NCBI GenBank assembly: GCA_034003625.1
Contig: JAVEYG010000003.1
Coordinates: forward strand, 124,001-188,000
Origin: GWE2-42-39 sp034003625
GTDB lineage: Bacteria > Bacteroidota > Bacteroidia > Bacteroidales > Prolixibacteraceae
Direction of reading: 5' to 3'
DNA: 64,000 nucleotides
The translations under genes were made by a program, and so were the position numbers. Shown piece after piece: positions 1-8,909 of this stretch; position 1 is the first letter of the stretch, and each line of letters begins with the position of its first letter. The notes under the pieces are model-generated. The model made no database searches, was not told where the DNA came from, and worked only from the letters and a program-made list of their open reading frames with translations.

Positions 1-1
1 A

Positions 2-271
2 CTCGACTTTGTAGAGTTGCCCTATTCCCATCCTATTTACCATCAGAAATTCAATTTTGACAACGGCCTTCCCAAAATTCACGAACACGACAACAAAGCG
101 CCACAGGGATTTGGCTTGGTCTGGAACGACCGACTGGTGTGTTTCTACTCCTACGAATCCGACATCAGCGACGGCTGGGAAGACCCGGCTGTGCACAACG
201 ATCCGTGGGAAGTCAGGCAGAAAGCGCTGCAAATGGGGGCCAACATCATTTCATTTGTTTTTAACCAATAA
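2..271 (+). CDS. DUF4159 domain protein, C-terminal end (partial)
   Basis: The reading frame is open from the left window edge, so this is the last 89 residues of a longer protein; no start is visible. The segment carries the DUF4159 hallmarks: a DHPIYH-like histidine patch (SHPIYHQ), a GLPKIHEH stretch, a YESD motif, and a GWEDPAVHNDP block just before the end. DUF4159 proteins in Bacteroidota are typically exported or periplasmic and often sit in gene groups with von Willebrand/Bat-type or AAA genes; their biochemical role is not established. The next gene starts 9 bases downstream on the same strand, so the two are probably co-transcribed. Confidence 0.85.
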   Translation, partial: LDFVELPYSHPIYHQKFNFDNGLPKIHEHDNKAPQGFGLVWNDRLVCFYSYESDISDGWEDPAVHNDPWEVRQKALQMGANIISFVFNQ

Positions 272-280
272 TTTTTTGCC

Positions 281-853
281 ATGAAAGTACTCGGAATAAA
301 CGGAAGCCCGCGCAAAGGCGGCAACACCGAAATACTGATAAAAACCGTTTTTGCTGAACTTGAAAAAGAAGAAATTGATACCGAATTAGTGCAGATTGGC
401 AACAAACCGGTACACGGTTGTACCGCCTGCGGAAAATGCCGCGAAGTGCTCAACGGACGCTGCCAGATTAAAAATGACCTGATTAACCAACTGATTGAAA
501 AAATGGTACAAGCCGATGGGATTATCCTCGGTTCGCCGGTTTATTTTGCCGATGTGACAAGCGAGATGAAAGCGCTGATCGATGTTTCCGGTTATGTGAC
601 CCGGGGCAACGGGCACCTGCTGAAACGCAAAGTGGGTGCAGCAGTAATTGTGGAACGGCGCGGCGGCTCTATCCATGCGTTTGAAACCATCAACAATTTT
701 TTCCTGATCAACCAGATGATCGTCCCCGGTTCAAATTACTGGAATTTTGTTTTCGGCAAAAACAAGGGCGACGTACTGGCCGACGAAGAAGGCATGCAAA
801 CCATGCGGATCCTCGGCGAAAATATGAGCTGGCTGCTGAAAAAACTCGGGTAA
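281..853 (+). CDS. NADPH-dependent FMN reductase family, iron-sulfur flavoprotein-like
   Basis: A 190-residue flavodoxin-fold protein. The N-terminus has the FMN phosphate loop GSPRKGGNTE (residues 8-17), and GSPVYF (84-89) is the second flavin-contacting loop. Four cysteines, C47, C50, C53 and C61, form a C-x2-C-x2-C-x7-C cluster like the compact 4Fe-4S motif of archaeal and anaerobe iron-sulfur flavoproteins (Isf). A cytoplasmic electron-transfer flavoprotein that may handle oxygen, peroxide or quinone reduction is therefore likely, but the physiological partner is unknown. ATG start; 9 bases after the DUF4159 gene. It could instead be a plain FMN reductase if the cysteines do not bind a cluster. 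Confidence 0.85.
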   Translation: MKVLGINGSPRKGGNTEILIKTVFAELEKEEIDTELVQIGNKPVHGCTACGKCREVLNGRCQIKNDLINQLIEKMVQADGIILGSPVYFADVTSEMKALIDVSGYVTRGNGHLLKRKVGAAVIVERRGGSIHAFETINNFFLINQMIVPGSNYWNFVFGKNKGDVLADEEGMQTMRILGENMSWLLKKLG

Positions 854-986
854 CCGGAAAAGCGGTTGCGGCGTTTTGAACCATCGGCCATCTTTTATTC
901 TTATTTTTATGCCTTGCACCGATTGAACCATTTTCGCCGGAATTAGTTATTTTTATCAGAGCAAACCTTTTTCACAAGAGCCCGTT

Positions 987-2036
987 ATGCCGAAAAAAGT
1001 AAACAGAACAAATAAAACTGGCCTTCCTCCCGGCTCACTGGTATATACCGGCCACATAAAAAATGTAAGAACCCGTATTGAATTTATTTGTTTCGACGAC
1101 GAACAGTTTTTGAAACGGGAAGGCTCGGCAGCACAACTTCCGGGATTACGGCACGACCAGATCAATTGGGTAAAAATAACCGGCCTTGACGAAGCCTCGG
1201 AAATTGAAAAAATAGGCGACCAACTTGACTTGAGCCGCCTGCTGCTTGAAGATATCCTGAATATCAATCAGCGCCCGGGGTTCAGCGAGTATAACAAAGC
1301 GCTTTTTATCAGCCTGAAAGCCTTGCATCCAAACAATGGCCAGCACGAGTTCAGGCAACTGAGCTTTGTCCTCACTACTGAAATGCTGCTTTCATTCGCC
1401 GAAGAAGACCATTCGGCATTCAAAATTATTGAAGAGCGCCTGGCCCGGAAAATCGGGAAAATCAGAAAAAAAGGGCTCGACTACCTGCTGCATGCATTCC
1501 TTGATGTAATTGTTGACCAGTACAATGAATACCTCGGCACCCTGACCGATTCGATTGAACTATACGAGGAAAAAGTACTAAAAGACCCCACCGAAGACTT
1601 GCTTCTCGAAATACAGCAGGTACGCAGGCAACTGATTGAAATTGAACGATTGGTGGCCCCGCTCCGCGATGTGCTCAATCAACTGATCAACCTGAATGAA
1701 GGAATAATGGTCAATACTTCGCAAACATATTACCGCGATGTACTCGACCATCTTTTGTCGTTTCTTGAAAATGTAAAATCAGGTATCGAACTGACAGCCA
1801 GCCTGAAAGATTTCTACGTGTCGCGTGTCAGTCTTAATATGAATAAAGTAATCCAGTTGCTCACTATTTTCTCCGTTATCTTCATGCCACTCACTTTTCT
1901 GGCCGGAATTTACGGCATGAATTTCGATCACATGCCCGAACTGCATACCCGCTACGGATATTTTATCCTGATGGGCGTTATGTTTCTGATTTTCATTGGT
2001 ATGCTGGTGTTTTTCAAAAGAAAAAAGTGGTTATAA
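987..2036 (+). CDS. corA: CorA-type magnesium/cobalt transporter
   Basis: A 349-residue protein with a long cytoplasmic N-terminal domain rich in charged helices and two C-terminal transmembrane helices (about 285-308 and 324-342). The CorA/Mrs2/Alr1 signature G-M-N sits at residues 310-312 (YGMNFDHMPEL), directly before the periplasmic loop and second helix. The family forms pentameric inner-membrane channels for Mg2+ with some Co2+/Ni2+ passage. Length matches bacterial CorA (about 320-370). It stands alone, with a strong hairpin terminator touching the stop codon. The initiator is ATG at 987; no regulatory leader structure was recognised upstream. Confidence 0.95.
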   Translation: MPKKVNRTNKTGLPPGSLVYTGHIKNVRTRIEFICFDDEQFLKREGSAAQLPGLRHDQINWVKITGLDEASEIEKIGDQLDLSRLLLEDILNINQRPGFSEYNKALFISLKALHPNNGQHEFRQLSFVLTTEMLLSFAEEDHSAFKIIEERLARKIGKIRKKGLDYLLHAFLDVIVDQYNEYLGTLTDSIELYEEKVLKDPTEDLLLEIQQVRRQLIEIERLVAPLRDVLNQLINLNEGIMVNTSQTYYRDVLDHLLSFLENVKSGIELTASLKDFYVSRVSLNMNKVIQLLTIFSVIFMPLTFLAGIYGMNFDHMPELHTRYGYFILMGVMFLIFIGMLVFFKRKKWL

Positions 2037-2062
2037 AAAAGCATCTTTTTCAAGATGCTTTT
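2037..2062. terminator. Bidirectional rho-independent terminator
   Basis: A perfect 11-bp stem (2037-2047 with 2052-2062) closes a 4-base loop. It is flanked by A-run and T-run on opposite sides, so it can end transcription from corA on the plus strand and from the small minus-strand gene that stops at 2087. The location between convergent genes supports this. Confidence 0.8.
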
Positions 2063-2086
2063 AGTTTAATTTTTCAGAGTTGTTTA

Positions 2087-2305
2087 CTAATTGAAATTCA
2101 TCTCAATCTTCCCTGCGCTTCGGGTCTCCATTACATCGTATGACCGTGCAAAGTTTAGGATTGCCTCAATGCTTTCGGGAGCCGGTTCGTACATTTCATC
2201 ATTAAAACTGCTGAAAATTTTATCGGAAAGAAATTCTTCCTTTTGCCTGTCATTCTGATATGTTCTAATGATGTAATTCAAAGTAGAAATTTTCCTCATA
2301 GGCAT
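2087..2305 (-). CDS. Small protein downstream of an ECF sigma factor
   Basis: A 72-residue protein with no recognised domain, signal peptide or membrane segment. It starts MPMRKISTLNYI and ends in a LNFARSYDVMETRSAG block that looks like conserved small proteins found in Bacteroidota; this resemblance is from memory and not checked. It follows the sigma factor gene on the same strand after 61 bases and is closed by the terminator at 2037-2062, so it is probably the second gene of that transcript. Possible roles include modulating the sigma factor, but nothing in the sequence (no zinc-binding anti-sigma motif) proves it. A start at the second methionine (2299) is possible. Confidence 0.65.
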   Translation of the reverse strand: MPMRKISTLNYIIRTYQNDRQKEEFLSDKIFSSFNDEMYEPAPESIEAILNFARSYDVMETRSAGKIEMNFN

Positions 2306-2366
2306 TTTTCTGTTTTTATAGTTTGAAACTAAAACGCCTGTGAGGAAAGTTTATTGTTCTCTTTTT

Positions 2367-2960
2367 TTAATTTTTTGTCAGGATCAGGTTTTTCTTTTCA
2401 ATCAGTTTCCGAAGATTGATCAGCGCATAGCGCATCCGTCCGAGGGAAGTGTTGATACTGACCCCGGTCCTGTCGGCAATTTCCTTGAAACTAAGTCCGA
2501 GATAATGGCGCATAATAATTACCTGTCGCTGATCATCTGGCAGTTCATCGATCAACAGGCGCACATCGCTGGTAATCTGATCATATACCAGTTGATCTTC
2601 AATCGTGTCATCTGAAAATTTCATGGAGTTGAAAAGATCCACCCCACAATCATCGTTCGAGGTAGTATTCAACAATTTTTCTCTTCTAAAATGATCGATG
2701 ATCAGGTTATGCGCAATACGGAGTACCCAGGAGATAAACTTGCCATCCTCGATGTACCGTCCGGTTTTCAGCGAACGGATAACTTTCACAAATGTATCCT
2801 GAAAGATGTCTTCGGCAAGATGCTGATTTTTTACAATCAGAACAACATAGGTATAAACTCTGTTTTTATGACGGTTGATAAGTTCCTCGATAGCGGACTG
2901 GTCGCCATCAACAAATTGTTTAACGAGCGAATTATCGCTCAGCGTTTCAGTTCTGAACAT
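2367..2960 (-). CDS. ECF-type RNA polymerase sigma factor
   Basis: A 197-residue sigma-70 family protein. Region 2 spans about residues 20-90, with the core-binding/-10 recognition segment containing HLAEDIFQDTFVKVI and FISWVLRIAHNLIIDHFRR. Region 4 spans about 130-190, with the helix-turn-helix LGLSFKEIADRTGVSINTS. Regions 1.2 and 3 are absent, as expected for ECF/RpoE-type factors. No anti-sigma gene of the FecR or zinc type is adjacent; the only same-strand companion is the 72-residue gene downstream. The target regulon cannot be read from this window. ATG start chosen because region 2 begins soon after it. Confidence 0.93.
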   Translation of the reverse strand: MFRTETLSDNSLVKQFVDGDQSAIEELINRHKNRVYTYVVLIVKNQHLAEDIFQDTFVKVIRSLKTGRYIEDGKFISWVLRIAHNLIIDHFRREKLLNTTSNDDCGVDLFNSMKFSDDTIEDQLVYDQITSDVRLLIDELPDDQRQVIIMRHYLGLSFKEIADRTGVSINTSLGRMRYALINLRKLIEKKNLILTKN

Positions 2961-3044
2961 GACTCTGCGTTTTATTTTCTGTCAAATAAAGAGTAGAGTT
3001 CTGTCGATAGGCAAATGGTTCTTAGTAAACGTTAAACAATTTGT

Positions 3045-3052
3045 TAATTTTG
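3045..3052 (+). promoter_or_regulatory. Candidate -7 box for the uvrA paralogue
   Basis: TAATTTTG matches the Bacteroidota -7 consensus TAnnTTTG exactly and lies about 70 bases before the preferred start at 3122. A clear -33 TTTG element at the right spacing was not found, so confidence is moderate. Confidence 0.4.
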
Positions 3053-3121
3053 CGTGCTGTAAAATTGAAGCATTTTTCCGAGAAATGCAAATATGAACGA
3101 AAGATTTTAATTAAACGAGAT

Positions 3122-5950
3122 ATGGACGGCCTTGAAAACAACCATCCGGTCATACGGATAAAAGGTGCGCGGGTACACAACCTGAAAAATATCAACCTGA
3201 ACATCGAACGAAACAAGTTGGTAGTGATTACCGGATTGTCAGGTTCGGGCAAGTCGTCGCTGGCATTCGATACCTTGTATGCCGAGGGGCAGCGCCGCTA
3301 TGTGGAAAGCCTTTCGTCGTATGCGCGGCAGTTTCTGGGGCGTATCAATAAACCGGAAGTCGACTATATCAAGGGTATCCCGCCGGCCATTGCCATCGAA
3401 CAGAAAGTGAACACCCGCAACCCGCGTTCCACAGTGGGCACTTCAACCGAAATATACGACTACATTAAACTGCTGTATGCCCGTATCGGACGGACTGTCT
3501 CTCCCGTTTCTGGAAAAGAAGTAAAACAGCACCATGTGAGCGACGTGGTAAATTTCATTACCAGTTTCCCGGAAGAAACCCGCATCCTGATCTGTTCCCC
3601 CTTGCGGACAAAAAACGGACGATCGCTTCTTCAGGAAGCCGAATTATTACTGCAACAGGGATTTACCCGGATTGAAATGAACTCGGAAATAAAACGGATC
3701 GATGAAATACTAAAATCGAAAGAACCGGTATCCTGCAAAAATTCAACCTGTAACTTAGTGATCGACCGGCTAACCGTTCAACCCGACGACGATACCATTA
3801 GCCGGATGGCCGATTCGGTGCAGACTGCTTTTTTTGAGGGGCATGGACAATGCACCGTCAAAGTTTTTCAGGATGAAAAGATAATTGAAGAACACTTCTC
3901 AAATTTGTTTGAAGCCGACGGGATGGAATTTGAAGAGCCATCCGTCCATCTGTTCAGCTTTAATAACCCGGTGGGGGCCTGTCCTGCCTGCGAAGGATAC
4001 GGTAAAGTGATCGGAATTGATGAAGATTTGGTCATTCCCAACAAATCGCTTTCCATCTACCAGGATGCGGTTGCCTGCTGGAAAGGCGAAAAAATGGGGG
4101 AATGGAAGGACCAGTTGATCAGGCATGCTGAAAAATTCGGGTTCCCGATCCATAAACCGTATTACGAACTGAGCGACGAACAAAAACAACTTTTGTGGAC
4201 CGGTAACCGGTATTTTGAAGGGCTGAACAGCTTTTTCAAGATGCTGGAAGAAAATACGTACAAGATACAGTACCGGGTGATGCTTTCGCGTTACCGGGGA
4301 AAAACAGTGTGTCCCGAATGTCGGGGAAGCCGCCTCAAAAAAGAAGCCGGCTATGTGAGAATTAACCACAGGTCGATACAGGATTTGGTACTGATGCCTG
4401 TGAGCGAACTAAAATTATTTTTCAATACGATACAGCTGAACGAACACGAAAAAGTAATTGCCAAACGCATCCTCATTGAAATACAGAACCGCATCAGTTT
4501 TCTGTGCGAGGTGGGCCTGGGCTACCTGACCCTGAACCGCCTTTCTTCGACTTTGTCGGGGGGCGAGTCGCAGCGGATCAACCTGGCAACCTCGTTAGGA
4601 AGCAGTTTGGTCGGTTCCATGTACATTCTCGACGAACCGAGCATTGGCCTGCATACCCGCGACACCGACCGGCTGATCGGCGTACTACGGAAATTGCAGC
4701 AGATTGGCAACTCGGTAATTGTGGTGGAGCATGACGAAGAAATTATCCGCGCTGCCGACGAAATTATCGATATTGGCCCGATGGCCGGGCGGCTGGGAGG
4801 AGAAGTGGTTTTTCAGGGCAGCCACGGGCAACTCGAAAAAGCAGGGGGCAGCCTTACTGCCAAATATCTTACCGGAAAAGAGAAAATCGAGGTGCCGAAA
4901 ATCCGCCGCAAATGGAACAATTACATCGAATTGATCGGCGCACGCGAGAACAACCTGAAAAATATCAGCGTTAAATTCCCAATGAATACTTTGTGTGTGG
5001 TCACTGGTGTTTCCGGATCTGGGAAATCGTCGTTGGTCACAAAAATTTTATACCCGGCGCTGGCGAAAATGTTTGGCGGGTTCAGCGAAAAAACAGGGCA
5101 TCACGACGCCCTGAAGGGGGACATTCATTTACTTACTTCCATCGAATTTGTCGACCAAAACCCGATTGGCAAGTCGTCACGCTCGAACCCGGTAACTTAT
5201 CTGAAAGCCTACGACGAAATACGGAAACTGTTTTCGGAACAAAAATCGGCACAGTACCATGGTTTTACGGCCTCCCATTTTTCATTTAATGTAGATGGCG
5301 GTCGTTGCGAGGAATGCCAGGGCGAAGGCGAAATAAATGTGGAGATGCAATTTATGGCCGATATTCACTTAATTTGTGAAAGCTGTAAAGGGAAACGGTT
5401 CAAGGATGAAATACTGGAAGTCACCTACAAAGGTAAAAATGTACATGATGTGCTGGAAATGACTGTTAACGAAGCGATTGAATTTTTCTCGACAGGTAAA
5501 AGTTCCACCGAAAAGAAAGTGGCCAAACGCTTGCAACCTTTACAGGATGTCGGGCTGGGCTATGTGAAACTCGGACAATCGTCGAGTACGTTGTCGGGCG
5601 GCGAAAGCCAACGTATTAAACTGGCTTCGTTCCTGGCCAAAGAAAAAGACAGCCCGTCGCTGTTTATTTTCGACGAACCAACCACTGGGCTTCATTTTCA
5701 CGACATCAAAAAACTGCTGGGTTCGTTTGAAGCGTTGATCAGTCGCGGGCATAGCATTATCATCATTGAACACAATCTGGAAATCATTAAATGTGCCGAC
5801 TGGATTATTGATTTAGGGCCTGAAGGTGGAAAAGATGGTGGCCACCTTGTTTTTGAAGGCACGCCGGAAGAACTTGTAAAAGTTGAAAAATCGTACACCG
5901 GACAGGCATTACACCACAAGCTCTACCCTGGGTGGAAAGATTGTCGGTAG
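3122..5950 (+). CDS. uvrA: UvrA-family excinuclease ATPase, Bacteroidota paralogue type
   Basis: A 942-residue protein of UvrA length with two ABC ATPase modules. Walker A motifs GLSGSGKSS (38-46) and GVSGSGKSS (about 628-636) are intact, as are two LSGGESQR signatures (about 475 and 820), DEPSIGLH and DEPTTGLH Walker B segments, and switch histidines in VEHD and IEHN. The C-terminal zinc finger is intact (CEEC...CESC, about residues 728-757). The first zinc module keeps only its second pair (CPAC); the preceding CxxC is replaced by a cysteine-free LFEADGMEFEEPS stretch. UvrA scans DNA for damage with UvrB in nucleotide excision repair; genomes of this phylum often carry two copies, so this may be the second. 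The ATG at 3122 is preferred over an upstream TTG (3041) because it places Walker A normally and lies below the promoter box. Confidence 0.92.
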   Translation: MDGLENNHPVIRIKGARVHNLKNINLNIERNKLVVITGLSGSGKSSLAFDTLYAEGQRRYVESLSSYARQFLGRINKPEVDYIKGIPPAIAIEQKVNTRNPRSTVGTSTEIYDYIKLLYARIGRTVSPVSGKEVKQHHVSDVVNFITSFPEETRILICSPLRTKNGRSLLQEAELLLQQGFTRIEMNSEIKRIDEILKSKEPVSCKNSTCNLVIDRLTVQPDDDTISRMADSVQTAFFEGHGQCTVKVFQDEKIIEEHFSNLFEADGMEFEEPSVHLFSFNNPVGACPACEGYGKVIGIDEDLVIPNKSLSIYQDAVACWKGEKMGEWKDQLIRHAEKFGFPIHKPYYELSDEQKQLLWTGNRYFEGLNSFFKMLEENTYKIQYRVMLSRYRGKTVCPECRGSRLKKEAGYVRINHRSIQDLVLMPVSELKLFFNTIQLNEHEKVIAKRILIEIQNRISFLCEVGLGYLTLNRLSSTLSGGESQRINLATSLGSSLVGSMYILDEPSIGLHTRDTDRLIGVLRKLQQIGNSVIVVEHDEEIIRAADEIIDIGPMAGRLGGEVVFQGSHGQLEKAGGSLTAKYLTGKEKIEVPKIRRKWNNYIELIGARENNLKNISVKFPMNTLCVVTGVSGSGKSSLVTKILYPALAKMFGGFSEKTGHHDALKGDIHLLTSIEFVDQNPIGKSSRSNPVTYLKAYDEIRKLFSEQKSAQYHGFTASHFSFNVDGGRCEECQGEGEINVEMQFMADIHLICESCKGKRFKDEILEVTYKGKNVHDVLEMTVNEAIEFFSTGKSSTEKKVAKRLQPLQDVGLGYVKLGQSSSTLSGGESQRIKLASFLAKEKDSPSLFIFDEPTTGLHFHDIKKLLGSFEALISRGHSIIIIEHNLEIIKCADWIIDLGPEGGKDGGHLVFEGTPEELVKVEKSYTGQALHHKLYPGWKDCR

Positions 5951-5954
5951 AATT

Positions 5955-6569
5955 TTATTTTATCTGGAAGTCGAACATTTTTCGGTTCTCGAGAAAACCT
6001 TCCAACCGGTCGCCGATTTTAACCGGCCCAACGCCTGCCGGGGTTCCCGTATAAATCAGATCGCCAATTTTCAGGGTAAAATATTTGGAAATCCGGGCAA
6101 TCAGCTCGTCAATAGGGAAAATCATCAGGGCCGAATCGCCGCTCTGCATTATTTCCCCGTTCAGTTTAAGCTGAAATTTTATGGATGCCGGGTCTGGCAG
6201 TTCGGCCAGCGGGACAAACTCGCTGCTGACCACTGCCGAACGGTCAAACGCTTTCGATTTTTCCCACGGAAGGCCTTTGTCTTTCAACCTGTTTTGCAGG
6301 TCGCGCGCCGTAAAGTCGATCCCCAGCCCGATTTCCGAATAATACCGATTGGCAAACCGCCGTTCGATGGATTTTCCCAACCGGTTGATCCGGACTATCA
6401 ATTCCAGTTCGTAATGTACATCATCGCTCCAGTCCGGAATATAAAACGGGTCGTTATTGCGCAGCAAGGCCGAATCTGGTTTCATGAAGATAACCGGTTC
6501 TTCCGGGATTTCATTGCCCAGTTCTTTGGCGTGCGCCACATAATTGCGGCCTATACAAATGATTTTCAT
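5955..6569 (-). CDS. Fumarylacetoacetate hydrolase family protein
   Basis: A 204-residue single-domain FAH-fold protein. The metal-binding acidic residues are visible as E54 and E56 in HYELELIV and D85 in GLGIDFTARD, followed by KAFDRSA, and near the end TGTPAGVGPV. The family includes acylpyruvases, oxaloacetate decarboxylases/tautomerases and hydratases, all needing Mg2+ or Mn2+; the substrate cannot be assigned. Length matches the short acylpyruvase/oxaloacetate-tautomerase class. It converges on the uvrA paralogue with only 4 bases between stop codons and no visible terminator. ATG start at 6569. Confidence 0.9.
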   Translation of the reverse strand: MKIICIGRNYVAHAKELGNEIPEEPVIFMKPDSALLRNNDPFYIPDWSDDVHYELELIVRINRLGKSIERRFANRYYSEIGLGIDFTARDLQNRLKDKGLPWEKSKAFDRSAVVSSEFVPLAELPDPASIKFQLKLNGEIMQSGDSALMIFPIDELIARISKYFTLKIGDLIYTGTPAGVGPVKIGDRLEGFLENRKMFDFQIK

Positions 6570-6723
6570 AAGTCGATTTAAACAGATAATACCGGTTGTA
6601 AAATATTCGATGCTGGATAATGACTAATAGATTTACAGATATTAGACAACAGTCATAGATTCAAAACCTGGAACCTGAATGTCAAAACCTGGGAATAGAC
6701 AATGCGACTGCAAACTGCGACTG

Positions 6724-7530
6724 TCAGCTGTCTTTCATCCGTAGCTTAATGGCTGTCAGCACTTTTTTCGTATAAAGCGGAAACTCACCGTTTATCATCC
6801 ATCCGTAATAACCGGGTTGCTCGCGTAATACCTGTTCTACCGGCATACCTTTATTTTTTCCGAAGTTAAAAATCTCTATGCCTTTGTCATCGTAAACAAT
6901 ACGCCCCACGTAATCTACATTGCGGTCGTACGATGAAAACTCGCTCAGGGCAGGCACATCGTTTACAATCGGCTTGCTCACTTTTCCGCGTTGGTCTTCG
7001 TATTCCTCGTCTTTGTATACATCGAGTTGGGCTTGTAAGACCTCATACGTTGCCCGGGTGTCGGCCATCGCGCTGTGGGCATTATCTAAAGATTTTCCGC
7101 AGTAATATTTATACGCTGCCGTCAATGTGCGTTTTTCCATTTTGTGAAAAATGGCCTGCACGTCGATAAATTTGCGCTTCTTCAGGTCGATATCGACACC
7201 TGCGCGAATAAATTCCTCGGCCAGAAGGGGAATATCGAACCGGTTCGAGTTGAAACCGGCAAAATCGCAGCCTTCCATAAAATAGGCCAGGGTCCTGGCA
7301 ATCTCCTTAAAAACCGGGGCGCCTTTCACATCCTCATTATAGATGCCGTGAATGCGGCTCGATTCGGGAGGGATTGGCATTTCCGGGTTCACCCGTTTCA
7401 CAACCTCTTCTTCTCTTCCGTCAACATGTATTTTCAATAAGGCAATCTCAACGATGCGGTCGGTTACAATATTGATCCCGGTTGTTTCAAGGTCGAGAAA
7501 AATCAATGGGTTTCTAAGGTTAATCTTCAT
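6724..7530 (-). CDS. DEDDh 3'-5' exonuclease (DnaQ-like)
   Basis: A 268-residue protein whose first ~165 residues form an RNase T/DnaQ exonuclease domain: D13 and E15 in FLDLETTG, D99 in FNSNRFDIPLL, H152 and D157 in AHSAMADTRAT, the complete DEDDh catalytic set. The C-terminal ~70 residues (FNFGKNKGMPVEQVLREQPGYYGWMI) resemble a DUF3820-type motif found after such nucleases. Placed directly downstream of dnaN, it may proofread for the replicative polymerase or act in repair. A terminator hairpin lies in the 83-base gap after dnaN, so its expression may be partly independent. Not the PHP-type proofreading domain; assignment as the true epsilon subunit is unproven. Confidence 0.9.
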   Translation of the reverse strand: MKINLRNPLIFLDLETTGINIVTDRIVEIALLKIHVDGREEEVVKRVNPEMPIPPESSRIHGIYNEDVKGAPVFKEIARTLAYFMEGCDFAGFNSNRFDIPLLAEEFIRAGVDIDLKKRKFIDVQAIFHKMEKRTLTAAYKYYCGKSLDNAHSAMADTRATYEVLQAQLDVYKDEEYEDQRGKVSKPIVNDVPALSEFSSYDRNVDYVGRIVYDDKGIEIFNFGKNKGMPVEQVLREQPGYYGWMINGEFPLYTKKVLTAIKLRMKDS

Positions 7531-7560
7531 TCTTTCATTTTTTTCAGTAAAGGACTTTTA

Positions 7561-7590
7561 AAAAAAAACCTAACAGCTGAAACTGTTAGG
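7561..7590 (-). terminator. Rho-independent terminator after dnaN
   Basis: CCTAACAG at 7569-7576 pairs perfectly with CTGTTAGG at 7583-7590 across a 6-base loop. On the minus strand the stem is followed by eight T residues (7561-7568). It sits 24 bases after the dnaN stop codon and before the exonuclease start. Confidence 0.8.
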
Positions 7591-7613
7591 TTTATATTTT
7601 TTGAAACAAATTT

Positions 7614-8744
7614 TTACACGTTGATCATCATGGGCATCAGCAACATCAGCACATCTTCGTCTTCATGGTCCTTTTCTGCCGGGAGCAAAAGTCCTGCGCG
7701 GGTCGGATCAGAAAGTTCAATTTTCACGTCCGAAGAAGAGAGGTTCGACAGGATTTCCAACATGAAGGTCGATTTGAAGCCAATCTCCATTTCATCGCCT
7801 TCATACTGGCAATTCAGCCGCTCAACTGCCGATATCGAGAAATCGACATCTTGTGCCGAAACAACCAGCTGGCTTTCGTTCATGTTCAGTTTGATCAGGT
7901 TGCTGGCCTGGTTTGAGAACACCGATACACGTTTCACTGTGTTGTACAGCTCCAGGCGGTCGATGGTGAGCTTGTTCGGGTTTTTGGTCGGGATTACCGA
8001 ATTGTAACTCGGATAGTTCCCTTCCACCAACCGGCAAATCAGCTTGTAGTTGGTCAGTTCAAAAATGGCATTTTTGTCATCGAACGAAAGTTTCACATCA
8101 AATTCTTCTTTGGGAAGAAGGTTCTTTAACAGGCTGGCCGGTTTCTTCGGAAGGATGAACGACGAATCCATTTCTGCCTTCACATCTTTGCGTTTATAGC
8201 GCACTAATTTGTGGGCATCCGAAGCGACAAAAGTCATGTCACCGGCTGACATCTCGATAAAAATACCGTTCATCACCGGGCGCAATTCGTCGTCGGCAGT
8301 TGCAAACAATGTTTTATTGATGCCACTCAAAAGGGCTTCGTGGCTGACATTGATACTGGCGGCCAGATCTTCTTTCAGCGATGGCAATTGCGGATAGTCG
8401 TCGCCATTTTGCCCGACAATGCTGAATTTCCCGTTGGCCGAAAAAATTTCAATCCCAAACGTGTCACTGTTGATCTGAAATGTCAGTGGTTGTTCCGGAA
8501 ACTCTTTCAGCGTGTCGTTCAGCAACTTGGCCGGAACTGCAATTTTCCCTTCTCCGTCGGTATTGTCAAGTTCGATACCGGTAATCAGGGTCGATTCAAG
8601 ATCGGAGGCAGTGATTGTCAACTGGTTTTCTTCTAACTGAAACAAATAGTTGTCGAGTATTGGCAACGTATTTTTTGAACTGATCACCTTCCCGATAGCC
8701 GACAGGTGACTGAGTAATTCGGTACTTGAAACAACAAACTTCAT
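7614..8744 (-). CDS. dnaN: DNA polymerase III beta subunit (sliding clamp)
   Basis: A 376-residue protein, the normal length for a bacterial beta clamp with three repeated clamp domains of about 125 residues. Recognisable segments are the N-terminal MKFVVSSTELLSHLSAIGKVISSKNTLPIL, FVASDAHKLVRYKR in the middle domain, and the C-terminal MLLMPMM that forms part of the peptide-binding pocket. The dimeric ring tethers polymerase III and repair proteins to DNA. It is not next to dnaA or gyrB here, so the window gives no sign of an origin. The ATG at 8744 follows an AT-rich leader. Confidence 0.97.
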   Translation of the reverse strand: MKFVVSSTELLSHLSAIGKVISSKNTLPILDNYLFQLEENQLTITASDLESTLITGIELDNTDGEGKIAVPAKLLNDTLKEFPEQPLTFQINSDTFGIEIFSANGKFSIVGQNGDDYPQLPSLKEDLAASINVSHEALLSGINKTLFATADDELRPVMNGIFIEMSAGDMTFVASDAHKLVRYKRKDVKAEMDSSFILPKKPASLLKNLLPKEEFDVKLSFDDKNAIFELTNYKLICRLVEGNYPSYNSVIPTKNPNKLTIDRLELYNTVKRVSVFSNQASNLIKLNMNESQLVVSAQDVDFSISAVERLNCQYEGDEMEIGFKSTFMLEILSNLSSSDVKIELSDPTRAGLLLPAEKDHEDEDVLMLLMPMMINV

Positions 8745-8909
8745 TGTATATTTTTTAATTTTTACGATCTGTTTTCTTTCCCGGATATGTTTCCGGAGAG
8801 CATTTTGGATTCACACGAATATACAAACTTTGGTTTTTTTTACCTATTGCTGACGAAATATTTTATTCAAAAGAAATGAGCATTGTGAATAATTCAAAAT
8901 GAGGCATGT

